Positions 35,795 through 44,123 of a stretch of 64,000 nucleotides of DNA are shown here, one piece after another. Made by a program: the position numbers and the translations under genes. The notes below the pieces were generated by a model. It did no database searches. It worked only from the letters and a program-made list of their open reading frames with translations, and had not been told where the DNA came from. Source of the stretch: JAWKJY01 sp041393535 (GTDB lineage Bacteria > Actinomycetota > Thermoleophilia > Gaiellales > Gaiellaceae); NCBI GenBank assembly GCA_041393535.1, contig JAWKJY010000012.1, forward strand, positions 53,216 through 117,215. Direction: 5' to 3'. How positions within the stretch are numbered: position 1 is the first letter of the stretch; the number at the start of each line of letters is the position of its first letter.

Positions 35795-36867
35795 TCGAGG
35801 ACCGCCACGGAGACGGACGCGATCCCGGGCAGGTAGCGCGCGATCTCCGTCCACGACTCGCCCTCGTCGGCGCTCGCGAACACCTGCCCCGTGCTCGTGC
35901 CGACGTACACGCCGGCCCGATCGAGCGAGTCGATCGCCATGCCCTCGCGCAGCACGCCGAGGTGCGCGTGCTGCTGCGGCAGCCCGCGGTCGAGCCGCTG
36001 CCAGCTCGCGCCCGCGTCCCGCGTCCGCCAGACCGCGGCCCTCCCGTCCGGCATGCAGCGCCCGTGGCCGGGGTCGAGCGGGACGACGAAGAAGGCGTCC
36101 CGGTCGCGCGGATGCGCCGCGGCCGCGAAGCCGAAGTCCGCGGGCAGGCCGTCGGTGATCTCGCGCCACGTGCGGCCCTCGTCGTCGCTCACGTGGACGC
36201 CGCAGTGGTTCTGCTGGTAGAGCCGGGTGCGATCGGCCGAGAGGACGAGCTTGTGGACGCAGAACCCGACCTCGGCGTCGGCCGGCAGCGGCCAGTCGGC
36301 GCGCAGCCCGCGGTTTCGCGGCGTCCACGTCGCGCCGCCGTCGCCCGTCTCGAAGATCCCGTAGCCCTGGACGACGACCCACAGCCGCGCCGCGTCGTCC
36401 GGGTGCGGCAGCAGCCCGGCGAGCCCGAGGTGCCCCGGCGGCTGCTGCGCGGGGTCGTTCCAGGACTCGCGCCCCGGCAGCCCGTCGAGCGTCGACACGA
36501 CCGCCCACGTGGCGCCGCCGTCCTCGCTCGCGAACAGCCCGGCCGCCTCCCCGCCCGCGAGGACGCGCCCGTGGGCGAGCGCCAGCCCCGCGAGCTTCGA
36601 CAGCCGCAGCTCCCCCTCCGGGTACCCGAGCCCCTCGCTCGAGTGCGCCCACGTCCGTCCGAGGTCGGCGCTGCGCCAGACCGCCGGGCCATGCCACTCG
36701 CTCGTGGCGGCGGCGTAGATCGCTCCCGTCTCGGGGTCGAGCAGGGCCCCGTAGACGGGCCAGCCCTCGCAGTACGGCCCGCGCAGCTGCCAGTCGCGAC
36801 GGGCCGCGTCGCTCTCCAGCACGAACGCGCCCTTCCGCGTCCCGACCAGCACGATGACTCTCGGCAT
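35791..36867 (-). CDS. BNR/WD40-YVTN-like repeat protein (sialidase-like propeller)
   Basis: A 358-residue beta-propeller with repeated Asp-box motifs: RSADLGRTWAHSS, ASEDGGATWAVV, ETGDGGATWTPR, VSDDEGRTWREI, RTRDAGASWQRL and ASADEGESWTEI. N-terminus VIVLVGTRKGAFVLES. No signal peptide, so cytosolic. BNR repeats also occur in sialidases and photosystem assembly factors, but catalytic residues are not evident. Translationally coupled to the MoaD-like gene; the pairing suggests a shared, unknown role. Confidence 0.85.
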   Translation of the reverse strand: MPRVIVLVGTRKGAFVLESDAARRDWQLRGPYCEGWPVYGALLDPETGAIYAAATSEWHGPAVWRSADLGRTWAHSSEGLGYPEGELRLSKLAGLALAHGRVLAGGEAAGLFASEDGGATWAVVSTLDGLPGRESWNDPAQQPPGHLGLAGLLPHPDDAARLWVVVQGYGIFETGDGGATWTPRNRGLRADWPLPADAEVGFCVHKLVLSADRTRLYQQNHCGVHVSDDEGRTWREITDGLPADFGFAAAAHPRDRDAFFVVPLDPGHGRCMPDGRAAVWRTRDAGASWQRLDRGLPQQHAHLGVLREGMAIDSLDRAGVYVGTSTGQVFASADEGESWTEIARYLPGIASVSVAVLE

Positions 36868-36980
36868 CTCGCACCCCTCCGTCGACGTCACCCGGGATGA
36901 CCGGCGGCGGCGTCGGAACTCATCGCTCGAGTTAAGGCCGCCGTAACCCCCGCCGGGCGCGCAGCCGGTTCAATGTGCGC

Positions 36981-37667
36981 ATGGGCGCGACCGTGCTCGT
37001 GGTCGACGACGAGCCCACCATCCGGGAGGTCGTCGTCCGCTACCTGCGCCGCGAGGGCTACGAGACGCTCGAGGCCGGCGACGGCCACGAGGCGCGCGCG
37101 CTCGTCGAGCGGCACGAGCCGAGCCTCGTCGTCCTCGACCTCATGCTCCCGGGCGTCGACGGGCTGGAGCTCTGCCGCTGGATCCGCCAGCGCTCGGAGC
37201 TGCCCGTGATCATGCTGACCGCGCGGGGCGAGGAGGCCGACCGCATCGTCGGCCTCGAGCTCGGGGCGGACGACTACGTGACGAAGCCGTTCTCGCCGCG
37301 CGAGCTCGTGGCGCGCGTGCGAACCGTGCTGCGGCGGTCCGAGCCGCGCCCCGGCGGAGGCGGCGAGCGGCTCGTCTTCGACGGCCTCGCCCTCGACGCC
37401 TCGACGCGCGAGGTGCGCCGGGACGGCGAGGAGCTCCGCCTGACCGCGAAGGAGTTCGACCTGCTCTGGTTCCTCGCGAGCAACCCGCGTCACGTCTTCT
37501 CGCGCGACCAGCTGATGGATCGCGTCTGGGGCTACTCGGCTGCCCTCGACACCGGGACGGTCACCGTGCACGTCCGGCGGCTGCGGGAGAAGATCGAGGC
37601 CAACCCGTCGCAGCCGGCGTTCCTGCAGACCGTCTGGGGCGTCGGCTACCGCTTCGTGCCGCGATGA
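36981..37667 (+). CDS. OmpR family response regulator
   Basis: A 228-residue regulator: receiver domain with VVDDEPT, phospho-acceptor Asp in VVLDLMLPG, Thr in LTARGE and Lys in VTKPF; winged-helix effector from about residue 130 (LTAKEFDLLWFLASNPRHVFSRDQLMDRVWGY...VTVHVRRLREKI...VWGVGYRF). It overlaps the kinase gene by four bases (ATGA). Imperfect repeats GTTAAGG/GTAACCC at 36934-36952 may be an autoregulatory site. Confidence 0.93.
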   Translation: MGATVLVVDDEPTIREVVVRYLRREGYETLEAGDGHEARALVERHEPSLVVLDLMLPGVDGLELCRWIRQRSELPVIMLTARGEEADRIVGLELGADDYVTKPFSPRELVARVRTVLRRSEPRPGGGGERLVFDGLALDASTREVRRDGEELRLTAKEFDLLWFLASNPRHVFSRDQLMDRVWGYSAALDTGTVTVHVRRLREKIEANPSQPAFLQTVWGVGYRFVPR

Positions 37668-38740
37668 TCTGGCTCGCGATCGCCGTGTCGCTCGCGACCG
37701 TCGCCGTCGGGATCGGCGCGGCGCTCGTGCTGCGCGTGCTCCCGACCGTCCGCGTGCAGCTCGTCGCGCTCGCGCTCCTCGCGACCGGCCTGCCCCTCGG
37801 CGCCATCCTCTTCTCCGGCCTCGTGATGCTGAGCCACGACCACGCGCCGATCGTCCTCGTCGGCCTCGGCTCGTCCGCCGCCGGGCTCGCCGCCGCCCTC
37901 CTGCTCGGGAGCTCGATCATGCGGCGCGTCGACCGGCTCGGCGAGGCGTCGAGCGCGCTCGCGAGCGGCGACCTCGCGGCGCGAGCGCCCGTCGACGGGC
38001 CGCGCGAGCTCGCCGAGCTGGCCGCGTCGTTCAACGAGATGGCCACGTCGATCGAGGGGCTGTTCGACGCGCGCCGGCAGCTCGTCGCCTGGGCGAGCCA
38101 CGACCTGCGCACGCCGCTCGCGTCGATGCAGGCGATGCTCGAGGCGCTCGAGGACGGCCTCGCGGAGCCCGAGCGCTACCTACCGGCCCTGCGCGAGCAG
38201 GTGCGGACGCTCTCCGGCCTGGTCGACGACCTGTTCGAGCTGTCGCGGATCGACGCCGGAGCGCTGACGCTCGAGCTGCGCGAGGCGCGGCTGAACGGCC
38301 TCGTCGAGTCGTGCCTCCGCGGCGTGGAGGCGGAGGCGGAGGCACGGCGGGTCCGGGTCGGCTCGCGGATCGCCGACGGGACGCCGGCGGTGCGCTGCGC
38401 GCCGGACAAGGTCGAGCGCGTCCTCTACAACCTGCTCGCGAACGCCCTGCGCCACACGCCATCGGACGGGTCGGTCGCGGTCGTCGTCGAGCCGATCGCC
38501 CGGGCGGGCGAGGTGGTCGTGTCCGTCGAGGACACCGGCGAGGGCATCCCGGCGGACGCGCTGCGGCGCGTCTTCGACCGCTTCTGGCGCGCCGACGCCT
38601 CGCGCTCGCGCGCCCGCGGCGGCAGCGGGCTCGGCCTCGCGATCGCCCAGGGCCTCGTCGAGGCGCAGGGCGGCCGGATCTGGGCGGAGAACCGGCCGGG
38701 CGGCGGCGCGCGCATCTCGTTCACGCTGCCGGCCGCCTGA
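37664..38740 (+). CDS. membrane sensor histidine kinase
   Basis: A 358-residue kinase, partner of the upstream response regulator. Three hydrophobic helices fill residues 2-85 with almost no extracytoplasmic loop, so it probably senses within or near the membrane. HAMP covers about residues 86-140 (MRRVDRLGEASSALASGDLAAR). HisKA has WASHDLRTPLASM; HATPase_c has NLLANALRHTP, DTGEGIP and GGSGLGLAIAQGLVEAQGG. Stimulus unknown. Confidence 0.92.
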   Translation: MIWLAIAVSLATVAVGIGAALVLRVLPTVRVQLVALALLATGLPLGAILFSGLVMLSHDHAPIVLVGLGSSAAGLAAALLLGSSIMRRVDRLGEASSALASGDLAARAPVDGPRELAELAASFNEMATSIEGLFDARRQLVAWASHDLRTPLASMQAMLEALEDGLAEPERYLPALREQVRTLSGLVDDLFELSRIDAGALTLELREARLNGLVESCLRGVEAEAEARRVRVGSRIADGTPAVRCAPDKVERVLYNLLANALRHTPSDGSVAVVVEPIARAGEVVVSVEDTGEGIPADALRRVFDRFWRADASRSRARGGSGLGLAIAQGLVEAQGGRIWAENRPGGGARISFTLPAA

Positions 38741-38772
38741 GCCGCCGCCGGGCGGCGCTACGCTTCGTCGGG

Positions 38773-39903
38773 ATGACGAGCAGGGGCCGGGGCGCCGACG
38801 AGCGCGACGACGAGCCAACCGGCCCCGTCGAGACGACGTCGCCCGGTCTGGCGCGACTCGGCTGGGACGACGACTGGGCTGCCGCGTTCGCCGCACTCGA
38901 CGTCCCGGGGCTCGAGCCGGCGCGCATCGCCGCGCAGCACCGCGGCGGCTACACGGCGCTCGGCGACGTCGACGCGTTCCTCGCCCTCCTGCCCGGTCGG
39001 CTGCTGCGCCACGCGCGCAGGACCGGCGAGCGGCCCGCGGTGGGCGACTGGGTCGGGGTCCGCCGGCTGCCGGAGCAGGGTCGCGCGTCGATCGAGGGCG
39101 TCCTGCCGCGGCGCTCGAAGTTCTCGCGCCGGGCCGCCGGCGAGAGCGACGCCGAGCAGGTCGTCGCCGCGAACGTCGACGTCGTCCTGCTCGTGCTGGC
39201 GCTCGACGTCGAGCTGGACGTCCGCGGGCTCGAGCGCTACCTCGCGACCGCGCACGAGAGCGGCGCGAGCCCGGTCGTCGTGCTGACCAAGGCCGATCTC
39301 GTGCCGGACGCCGCCGATGCCGTGACCGCGGTGCGCCAGGTCGCCGGGGACGTCCCGGTGCACGTGATCTCGAACCGCACGGCGGTCGGCGTCGACGCGC
39401 TGCGGGGCTACCTGGCGGGCGACCGGACCGTCGCGCTGCTCGGCGCCTCGGGGGTCGGCAAGTCGAGCCTCGTGAACGTGCTCCTCGGCGAGGAGCGCCA
39501 GCTCGTCGGCGAGGTCAGGGCCGACGGGTCCGGACGCCACACGACCACCCACCGCGCACTGATCTTCGTGCCCGGCGGCGGGCTCGTGCTCGACACGCCG
39601 GGGATGCGCGAGCTGCAGCTCTGGGAGGCCGACGAGGGTGTCGAGGCGACGTTCGCCGACGTCGAGGAGCTGGCCGAGGAGTGCCGGTTCCCGGACTGCC
39701 GCCACGAGTCGGAGCCCGGCTGCGCGGTGCAGGACGCGATCGCGGCGGGGGAGCTCGACGAGGAGCGGGTGACGGGCTACCGGGCGCTGCGGGCGGAGCT
39801 CGAGGAGCTGGCCGAGCGCCAGGAGGCCCGGGCCCGGCTCGAGCACGGGCGGGCGGAGCGCGCGTCCCGCCACGCGGCGCGGACGCAGGCCCGGCGCTCC
39901 TGA
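38773..39903 (+). CDS. rsgA: ribosome small subunit-dependent GTPase A
   Basis: A 376-residue circularly permuted GTPase. An N-terminal OB-fold is followed by the G4 motif TKAD, then the P-loop GASGVGKSSLVN and DTPGMREL (G3), the permuted order diagnostic of RsgA/YjeQ. The C-terminal zinc site is CRFPDCRHESEPGC. It assists late 30S ribosome maturation. The ATG has TACGCT eight bases upstream (leaderless). The C-terminal tail is Arg-rich. Confidence 0.94.
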   Translation: MTSRGRGADERDDEPTGPVETTSPGLARLGWDDDWAAAFAALDVPGLEPARIAAQHRGGYTALGDVDAFLALLPGRLLRHARRTGERPAVGDWVGVRRLPEQGRASIEGVLPRRSKFSRRAAGESDAEQVVAANVDVVLLVLALDVELDVRGLERYLATAHESGASPVVVLTKADLVPDAADAVTAVRQVAGDVPVHVISNRTAVGVDALRGYLAGDRTVALLGASGVGKSSLVNVLLGEERQLVGEVRADGSGRHTTTHRALIFVPGGGLVLDTPGMRELQLWEADEGVEATFADVEELAEECRFPDCRHESEPGCAVQDAIAAGELDEERVTGYRALRAELEELAERQEARARLEHGRAERASRHAARTQARRS

Positions 39904-40485
39904 GCGCGCCGTGCAACGCGCTCGGCGCCTGGCCCTCGCGGCACGGCGTCGGCCGGTCGTTAAGGTTGCGAGCATGACGAGCGGCACGTCGACGCGGGCC
40001 TGCGCGCCGGCAGCGCCGCCCTGCCCCCCTCTCCTCGTCGCCCCGCGCACGGACGCGGCGTCGGGCACGGCGGCGCCGGTGGCGCGCGCGACGCGACCGA
40101 CCTGGCCGACGCCGTGGCGCACGGTGGATCGGCAATCGTCGCGCGGGGCCACGCCGGCCCAGCGGCCGGCGGACGCGCGGGCGGTAGCGCCTCTCGCGAG
40201 GCCGGACCGGCCCCGAGGGACGTGTCCGGGCGGGCCGTGTCCGCGTCGGACGCCCCAGGGGCCACCCCGCGCCTCCACCCGCTTCGAGCGTAGCGCGGAA
40301 ATCCGCACGCGTGTGTCACGGACGGCCGTGACCCGTGCCGGACGCGTGACGATCCTTCCACGTCGAGGGCGCGCCCCGACGCGGCGGCGCCGGCGCGGAG
40401 GGTCGCGTGACACGCGCGACGGGCGAGGCCGGCGGGTCGACGGCCATCGCGGCCGCGACGGGCGAGGCCGAGCGCGCGCGCTTCG
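39904..40485. other. intergenic stretch without a convincing gene
   Basis: About 580 bp. Open frames on both strands are long but Arg/Pro/Ala-rich, without family motifs or the normal codon bias. The only structure I see is element C at about 40220-40354 on the minus strand. Confidence 0.55.
40220..40354 (-). promoter_or_regulatory. element C: divergent copy of the phased-repeat promoter
   Basis: On the minus strand CGTCAC (40346-40351) and CGGCAC (40335-40340) are 11 bp apart, and CGTGAC (40315-40320) follows 20 bp later, keeping its usual place against the -35 region. The -10 is TACGCT (40287-40292), 17 bp from the hexamer 40310-40315. The DNA after it is G-rich and differs from the A/B core apart from a shared GGCGTCCG near its end, then a GTCCG/CGGAC hairpin. 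A GTG eight bases after the -10 could start a leaderless frame of unknown value. Confidence 0.45.
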
Positions 40486-41614
40486 GTGGCCGCGACGCTG
40501 CCGCAGCTCCTCGCCGACCTCGAGAGCTGGGTGAACCTCGACACGCCGACCGGCGCGGCGAGTCATCTCGACCGGCTCGCCGCGATGCTCGCCCACACGT
40601 GCGATCGCTACGGCCTCCACCCGGAACTCGTCCCGACCGGCGACGAGGGCCTCTACCCTCCACGCGCACCTCGAGGGCGCGGGCACGCGCCGGATCGCGC
40701 TGCTCTGCCACCACGACACCGTCTTCCCGCTCGGCACGGCGGAGGGGCGCCCGTTCTCGCACGACGGACGGCGCGTCTACGGGCCGGGCGTCGCGGACAT
40801 GAAGGGCGGCATCGCGGTCGCCCTGCACGCCGCCCGGGCGCTCGCGACCGGCGCGCGGCCCTTCGGCCTCGTCGAGCTCGTCTCCGCACCGGACGAGGAG
40901 GCGCGGAGCTGGCGCCCGGCGACCCTCGAGCGGCTCCGCGGCTTCGACGCGGTGCTCTGCATGGAGTGCGGCCGGGTCGACGGGTCGGTCGTCTCGTCCC
41001 GGAAGGGCGGACGCTGGTTCCGCCTCCGTGCGACCGGCCGGCCCCGCGCACGCCGGCGTCGCCCCCGACGACGGCCGCAACGCGGTGCATGCGATCTGCC
41101 TCGAGGCGATGCGGCTGATGGCCCTCCACCGCGCGCGGACGGACGTGACCCTCCAGGTGACCCAGGTGCACGGCGGCGCCGGGCTCAACACGGTGCCCGG
41201 CGAGGCGCTGCTCACGGGCGACCTGCGGGCCCCCACCGCGCGTGACCTCGACTGGGCGCTCGAGCACGTGCAGCGGACGGCCGAGCACGACGGCGTGGAC
41301 CTGGCCTTCGACGACCTCGGGGGGCCACCGCCCTTCGAGCGCACCGACGCGGTCGCCCGGCTCGCGACGACCGCGATCGAGCTCGGCGGCCGGCTCGGGC
41401 ACGCCTTCGGCGAGGCGACGACCGGCGGCGTGTCGGACGGCTCGTGGACCGCGTGGGAGGGCATCCCGACGCTCGACGGTCTCGGCCCGGTCGGCGGGCT
41501 CGATCACACGCCCGAGGAGTACGCCGAGCTCGCGACCTTCGCCACGCGCGCGGGCGTCGTCGCCGGGCTGTGGCCGCGGTCGAGCGCGGCCTGCTCGACG
41601 GCGAGACCGGCTAG
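40486..41614 (+). pseudogene. M20 family metallopeptidase (ArgE/DapE/CPG2-like), frame broken
   Basis: Starts GTG with TLPQLLADLESWVNLDTPTG. At about 40660 the frame shifts to LEGAGTRRIALLCHHDTVFPLG (His metal ligand) and GPGVADMKGGIAVAL (Asp ligand), APDEEA (catalytic Glu) and CMECGR. It shifts again at about 41038 (a CCCC run) to AHAGVAPDDGRNAV, and near 41580 to VAAVERGLLDGETG before the TAG at 41612. Restored length is about 376 residues, normal for CPG2-like peptidases. Probably cleaves an N-acylated or gamma-Glu amino acid if intact. Confidence 0.8.
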
Positions 41615-42606
41615 TCGACCTGCTCGAAGCCGGAGAACTCGTCGACCTCGGGGTACCGCGGGCCGGCGACCGCGGCGCGCGGCATGACCGCCTCGATGCG
41701 CGCGAGGTCGTCCGCCGTGAGCGCGACGCCGACCGAGGCGACGTTCTCCTCGAGGTGCCTGGCCCGCGCCGTCCCCGGGATCGGCACGATGTCGGCTCCC
41801 TGCGCCATCACCCACGCGAGCGCGAGCTGGGCCGCGGTGGCGTCCCTCGTCTCGGCGAGCTCGCGCACGAGGTCGACGAGCTCGAGGTTCCTGGCGAAGT
41901 TCTCGCCCTGGAAGCGCGGCAGCGTGCGACGGTAGTCGTCCTCGCCGAAGTCCTCGGGGCTGCGGATGGCGCCCGTGAGGAAGCCACGGCTCAGCGGGCT
42001 GTAGGCGAGGAAGCCGATGCCGAGGTCGCGGATCGTCGGGAAGGCGTCGTCCTCGGGGTCGCGGCTCCAGAGCGAGTACTCGGTCTGGAGCGTCGAGATC
42101 GGGTGGACCGCGTGGGCGCGACGGATCTCCTCCGGCGTCGCCTCCGAGAGGCCGAGGTAGCGCACCTTGCCCGCCTGGACGAGCTCGGCCATGGCGCCGA
42201 TCGTCTCCTCGATCGGGATGTCCGGCGCGGGCCGGTGCTGCTGGTAGAGGTCGATGTGGTCGACGCCGAGCCGCTGCAGCGACGCGTCGCAGGCCTCGTG
42301 GACGTACGCCGGATCCCCGCGGAGGGCGAGCCACTCGCCGGCCTCGGAGCGCTGGAAGCCGAACTTCGTCGCGACGATCACGCGGTCGCGCCGGTCGGCG
42401 ATCGCCTTGCCGACGAGGCGCTCGTTCGTGAACGGCCCGTAGCAGTCCGCCGTGTCGAGGAGGTCGACGCCGAGCTCGAGCGCACGATGGATCGTCGCGA
42501 TCGCGTCCCGCTCCTCCGGCACGTCGTAGAAGTCCGACATGCTGAGGCACCCGAGGCCGATCGCCGAGGTCTCGAGCCCCTGCGTGCCGAGCGTGCGACG
42601 CTCCAT
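41611..42606 (-). CDS. aldo/keto reductase
   Basis: A 331-residue NADPH-dependent aldo/keto reductase of the YhdN/AKR13-like group: TLGTQGLETSAIGLGCLSMS, catalytic residues in LLDTADCYG (Asp, Tyr), VATKFGF (Lys) and DLYQQHRPAPDIP (His), and C-terminal coenzyme site VPIPGTARARHLEENVAS. Its ATG overlaps the ispF stop by one base, so it is translationally coupled to ispF. Substrate unknown. Confidence 0.92.
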   Translation of the reverse strand: MERRTLGTQGLETSAIGLGCLSMSDFYDVPEERDAIATIHRALELGVDLLDTADCYGPFTNERLVGKAIADRRDRVIVATKFGFQRSEAGEWLALRGDPAYVHEACDASLQRLGVDHIDLYQQHRPAPDIPIEETIGAMAELVQAGKVRYLGLSEATPEEIRRAHAVHPISTLQTEYSLWSRDPEDDAFPTIRDLGIGFLAYSPLSRGFLTGAIRSPEDFGEDDYRRTLPRFQGENFARNLELVDLVRELAETRDATAAQLALAWVMAQGADIVPIPGTARARHLEENVASVGVALTADDLARIEAVMPRAAVAGPRYPEVDEFSGFEQVD

Positions 42607-43088
42607 CAGCTCCTCCTCACGAGGGCGACCGCCTGCGCGGCGAGGCCCTCCTCGCGGCCGGTGAACCCGAGCCGATCGGTGGTCGTGGCACGGACTGTGA
42701 CGAGCTCCGGCCCGAGGCCGAGCGCCCCGGCGAGGCGCGCGCGCATCTCGTCCCGGCGGGCGGCGATGCGGGGTCGCTGACCGATCAGGACGCAGTCGGC
42801 GTTGACGAGCTCGTAGCCGGCCTCGCGCACGACCTCGTACGCCCGGACGAGGAGGTCGATCGAGTCGGCCCCGCGCCACTGCTCGTCGTCGGACGGGAAC
42901 AGCCAGCCGATGTCGGCGAGCCCGGCGGCGCCGAGGATCGCGTCCGTCAGCGCGTGGGCGAGCACGTCCCCGTCGGAGTGGCCGGCCAGGCCCGGCTCGC
43001 CAGGGAACGAGACCCCGCCGAGCACGAGTGGGACGCCCTCGCCGAAGGCGTGGGCGTCGACGCCGATCCCGACGCGGAGGTCGCTCAT
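42606..43088 (-). CDS. ispF: 2-C-methyl-D-erythritol 2,4-cyclodiphosphate synthase
   Basis: A 160-residue MEP-pathway enzyme. GIGVDAHAF holds the zinc Asp and His, GHSDGDVLAHALTDAILGAAGLADIG the substrate site, and VRATTTDRLGFTGREEGLAAQAVALV the C-terminal signature. Converts CDP-methylerythritol phosphate to the cyclodiphosphate for isoprenoid synthesis. Separated from ispD by about 3.5 kb carrying three genes, unlike the usual ispD-ispF adjacency. TACGAT lies nine bases before the ATG. Confidence 0.96.
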   Translation of the reverse strand: MSDLRVGIGVDAHAFGEGVPLVLGGVSFPGEPGLAGHSDGDVLAHALTDAILGAAGLADIGWLFPSDDEQWRGADSIDLLVRAYEVVREAGYELVNADCVLIGQRPRIAARRDEMRARLAGALGLGPELVTVRATTTDRLGFTGREEGLAAQAVALVRRS

Positions 43089-43131
43089 CGCCGCGGAATC
43101 GTACTGGCAGCCGACCGGACGACCGCGCCGG

Positions 43132-43235
43132 GTGTGGAGCGATCGGCACGCATCCGGCACGAAGCCGTCGCACATGCGTCACGCGCCGTCCCGTACCCTC
43201 CCCCGGGTGGTGGGTGGGGGGCGGGTTCCCGCCTG
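43132..43235 (+). promoter_or_regulatory. element D: phased-repeat promoter, G-rich downstream
   Basis: Half-sites CGGCAC (43144), CGGCAC (43155) and CGTCGC (43166) are exactly 11 bp apart, then 17 bp after the -35 position (43171-43176) comes TACCCT (43194-43199). It shares GTGTGGAGCGATCG with element A. The DNA after it (43205-43234) has several runs of G and then a GGCGG/CCGCC hairpin; four or more G-tracts could form a quadruplex. A GTG seven bases after the -10 leaves open a short leaderless frame. It lies between the ispF start and the PHP gene stop. Confidence 0.5.
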
Positions 43236-43296
43236 CGAAGCGCCGCGGCGGCGGCCGACCCGGTCGGACCGCGCGCTCGGGCAGGCCTGGTCGCGG

Positions 43297-44123
43297 CTAG
43301 CCGAGGGGCGCCTGCGTGCGGCGGCGGCCGTCGAAGACGCTCACCGTTTCGTAGCCGACGCGGCGCGCGAGCTCGAGCGCCTCCTCGAAGCGGTAGCCGA
43401 CGTGGTCGACGACGTGCGCGTCGGACGCGAGCGTGATCGGCACGCCGCGCGCGTGGAAGGCGCGCAACAGACCCTCGTCGGGGTAGGGCTCCCCGACTGG
43501 CTTGCGCAGGCCCGCGGTCGAGATCTCCGCGGCCAGCCCGGCCGCCGCGACCGCGTCGGCGAGCCGCTCGTGCAGCTCGGCCGCGACCGCGGGATCGGGC
43601 GGTCGCCGAAGATCTTCGCGAGGTCGGGGTGCGCGACGACGTCGACGAGGCCGAGCCCGACGAGCTCGCACAGCGCGTCGACGTAGCGGCGCCACGCCTC
43701 CTCCACGCCGGTCGTCGCCCAGATGCCCGGCTGCAGGTCGACCTCGAGGTCGCCGAGCCAGTGGACGGAGCCGAGCAGGACGTCCCACGGGTACGGAGCC
43801 AGAGCCTCGGCGAGCGCGGCCTGGCGCGGCCCGACCCAGTCGACCTCGAGCCCCAGCTTGACGGGCAGGCCGCGCCGCCTGCCCTCGAGCACGGCCTCCA
43901 CGTACCGGTCGAGGTCGAAGCCGCAGCGCTCCCGCTGGTAGGGCAGCCACCACACCTCCCGGGTCTGCGCGAAGTAGTAGACGTGCTCGGTGAAGGCGAT
44001 CTCGTCCACGCCCCGCGCGGCCGCGACCTCGCAGTAGCGCTCGACCGTGGACACGTCGAGGACGAGCGGCTCGGACCCGTCCGCCAGCGGGCCGCGCATG
44101 TGCATGTGGTAGTCGACGATCAT
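43297..44123 (-). CDS. PHP domain phosphoesterase (histidinol-phosphatase-like), frame broken
   Basis: The first 175 residues (from ATG 44123: MIVDYHMHMRGPLADG) contain the PHP HxH metal motif, TEHVYYF, LGLEVDWV, LGSVHWLGD and VVAHPDLAKIF. At about 43600 the frame shifts by one (a base seems lost at GCCCGATCCC), and homology resumes as DPAVAAELHERLADAVAAAGL...PITLASDAHVVDHVGYRFEEAL, which holds the final SDAH metal ligand. Restored length about 275 residues. Whether histidinol phosphate is the substrate is not shown. Confidence 0.8.

Noticed and set aside
36934..36952. PhoB-like box before the response regulator
   Set aside because: Only one imperfect pair of repeats is visible and the spacing does not match the known box; mentioned only as a possible autoregulatory site.
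39974..40534. Open frame after a TTAAGG-like box and ATG
   Set aside because: Arg/Pro/Ser-rich, crosses element C, lacks the codon bias of real genes here.
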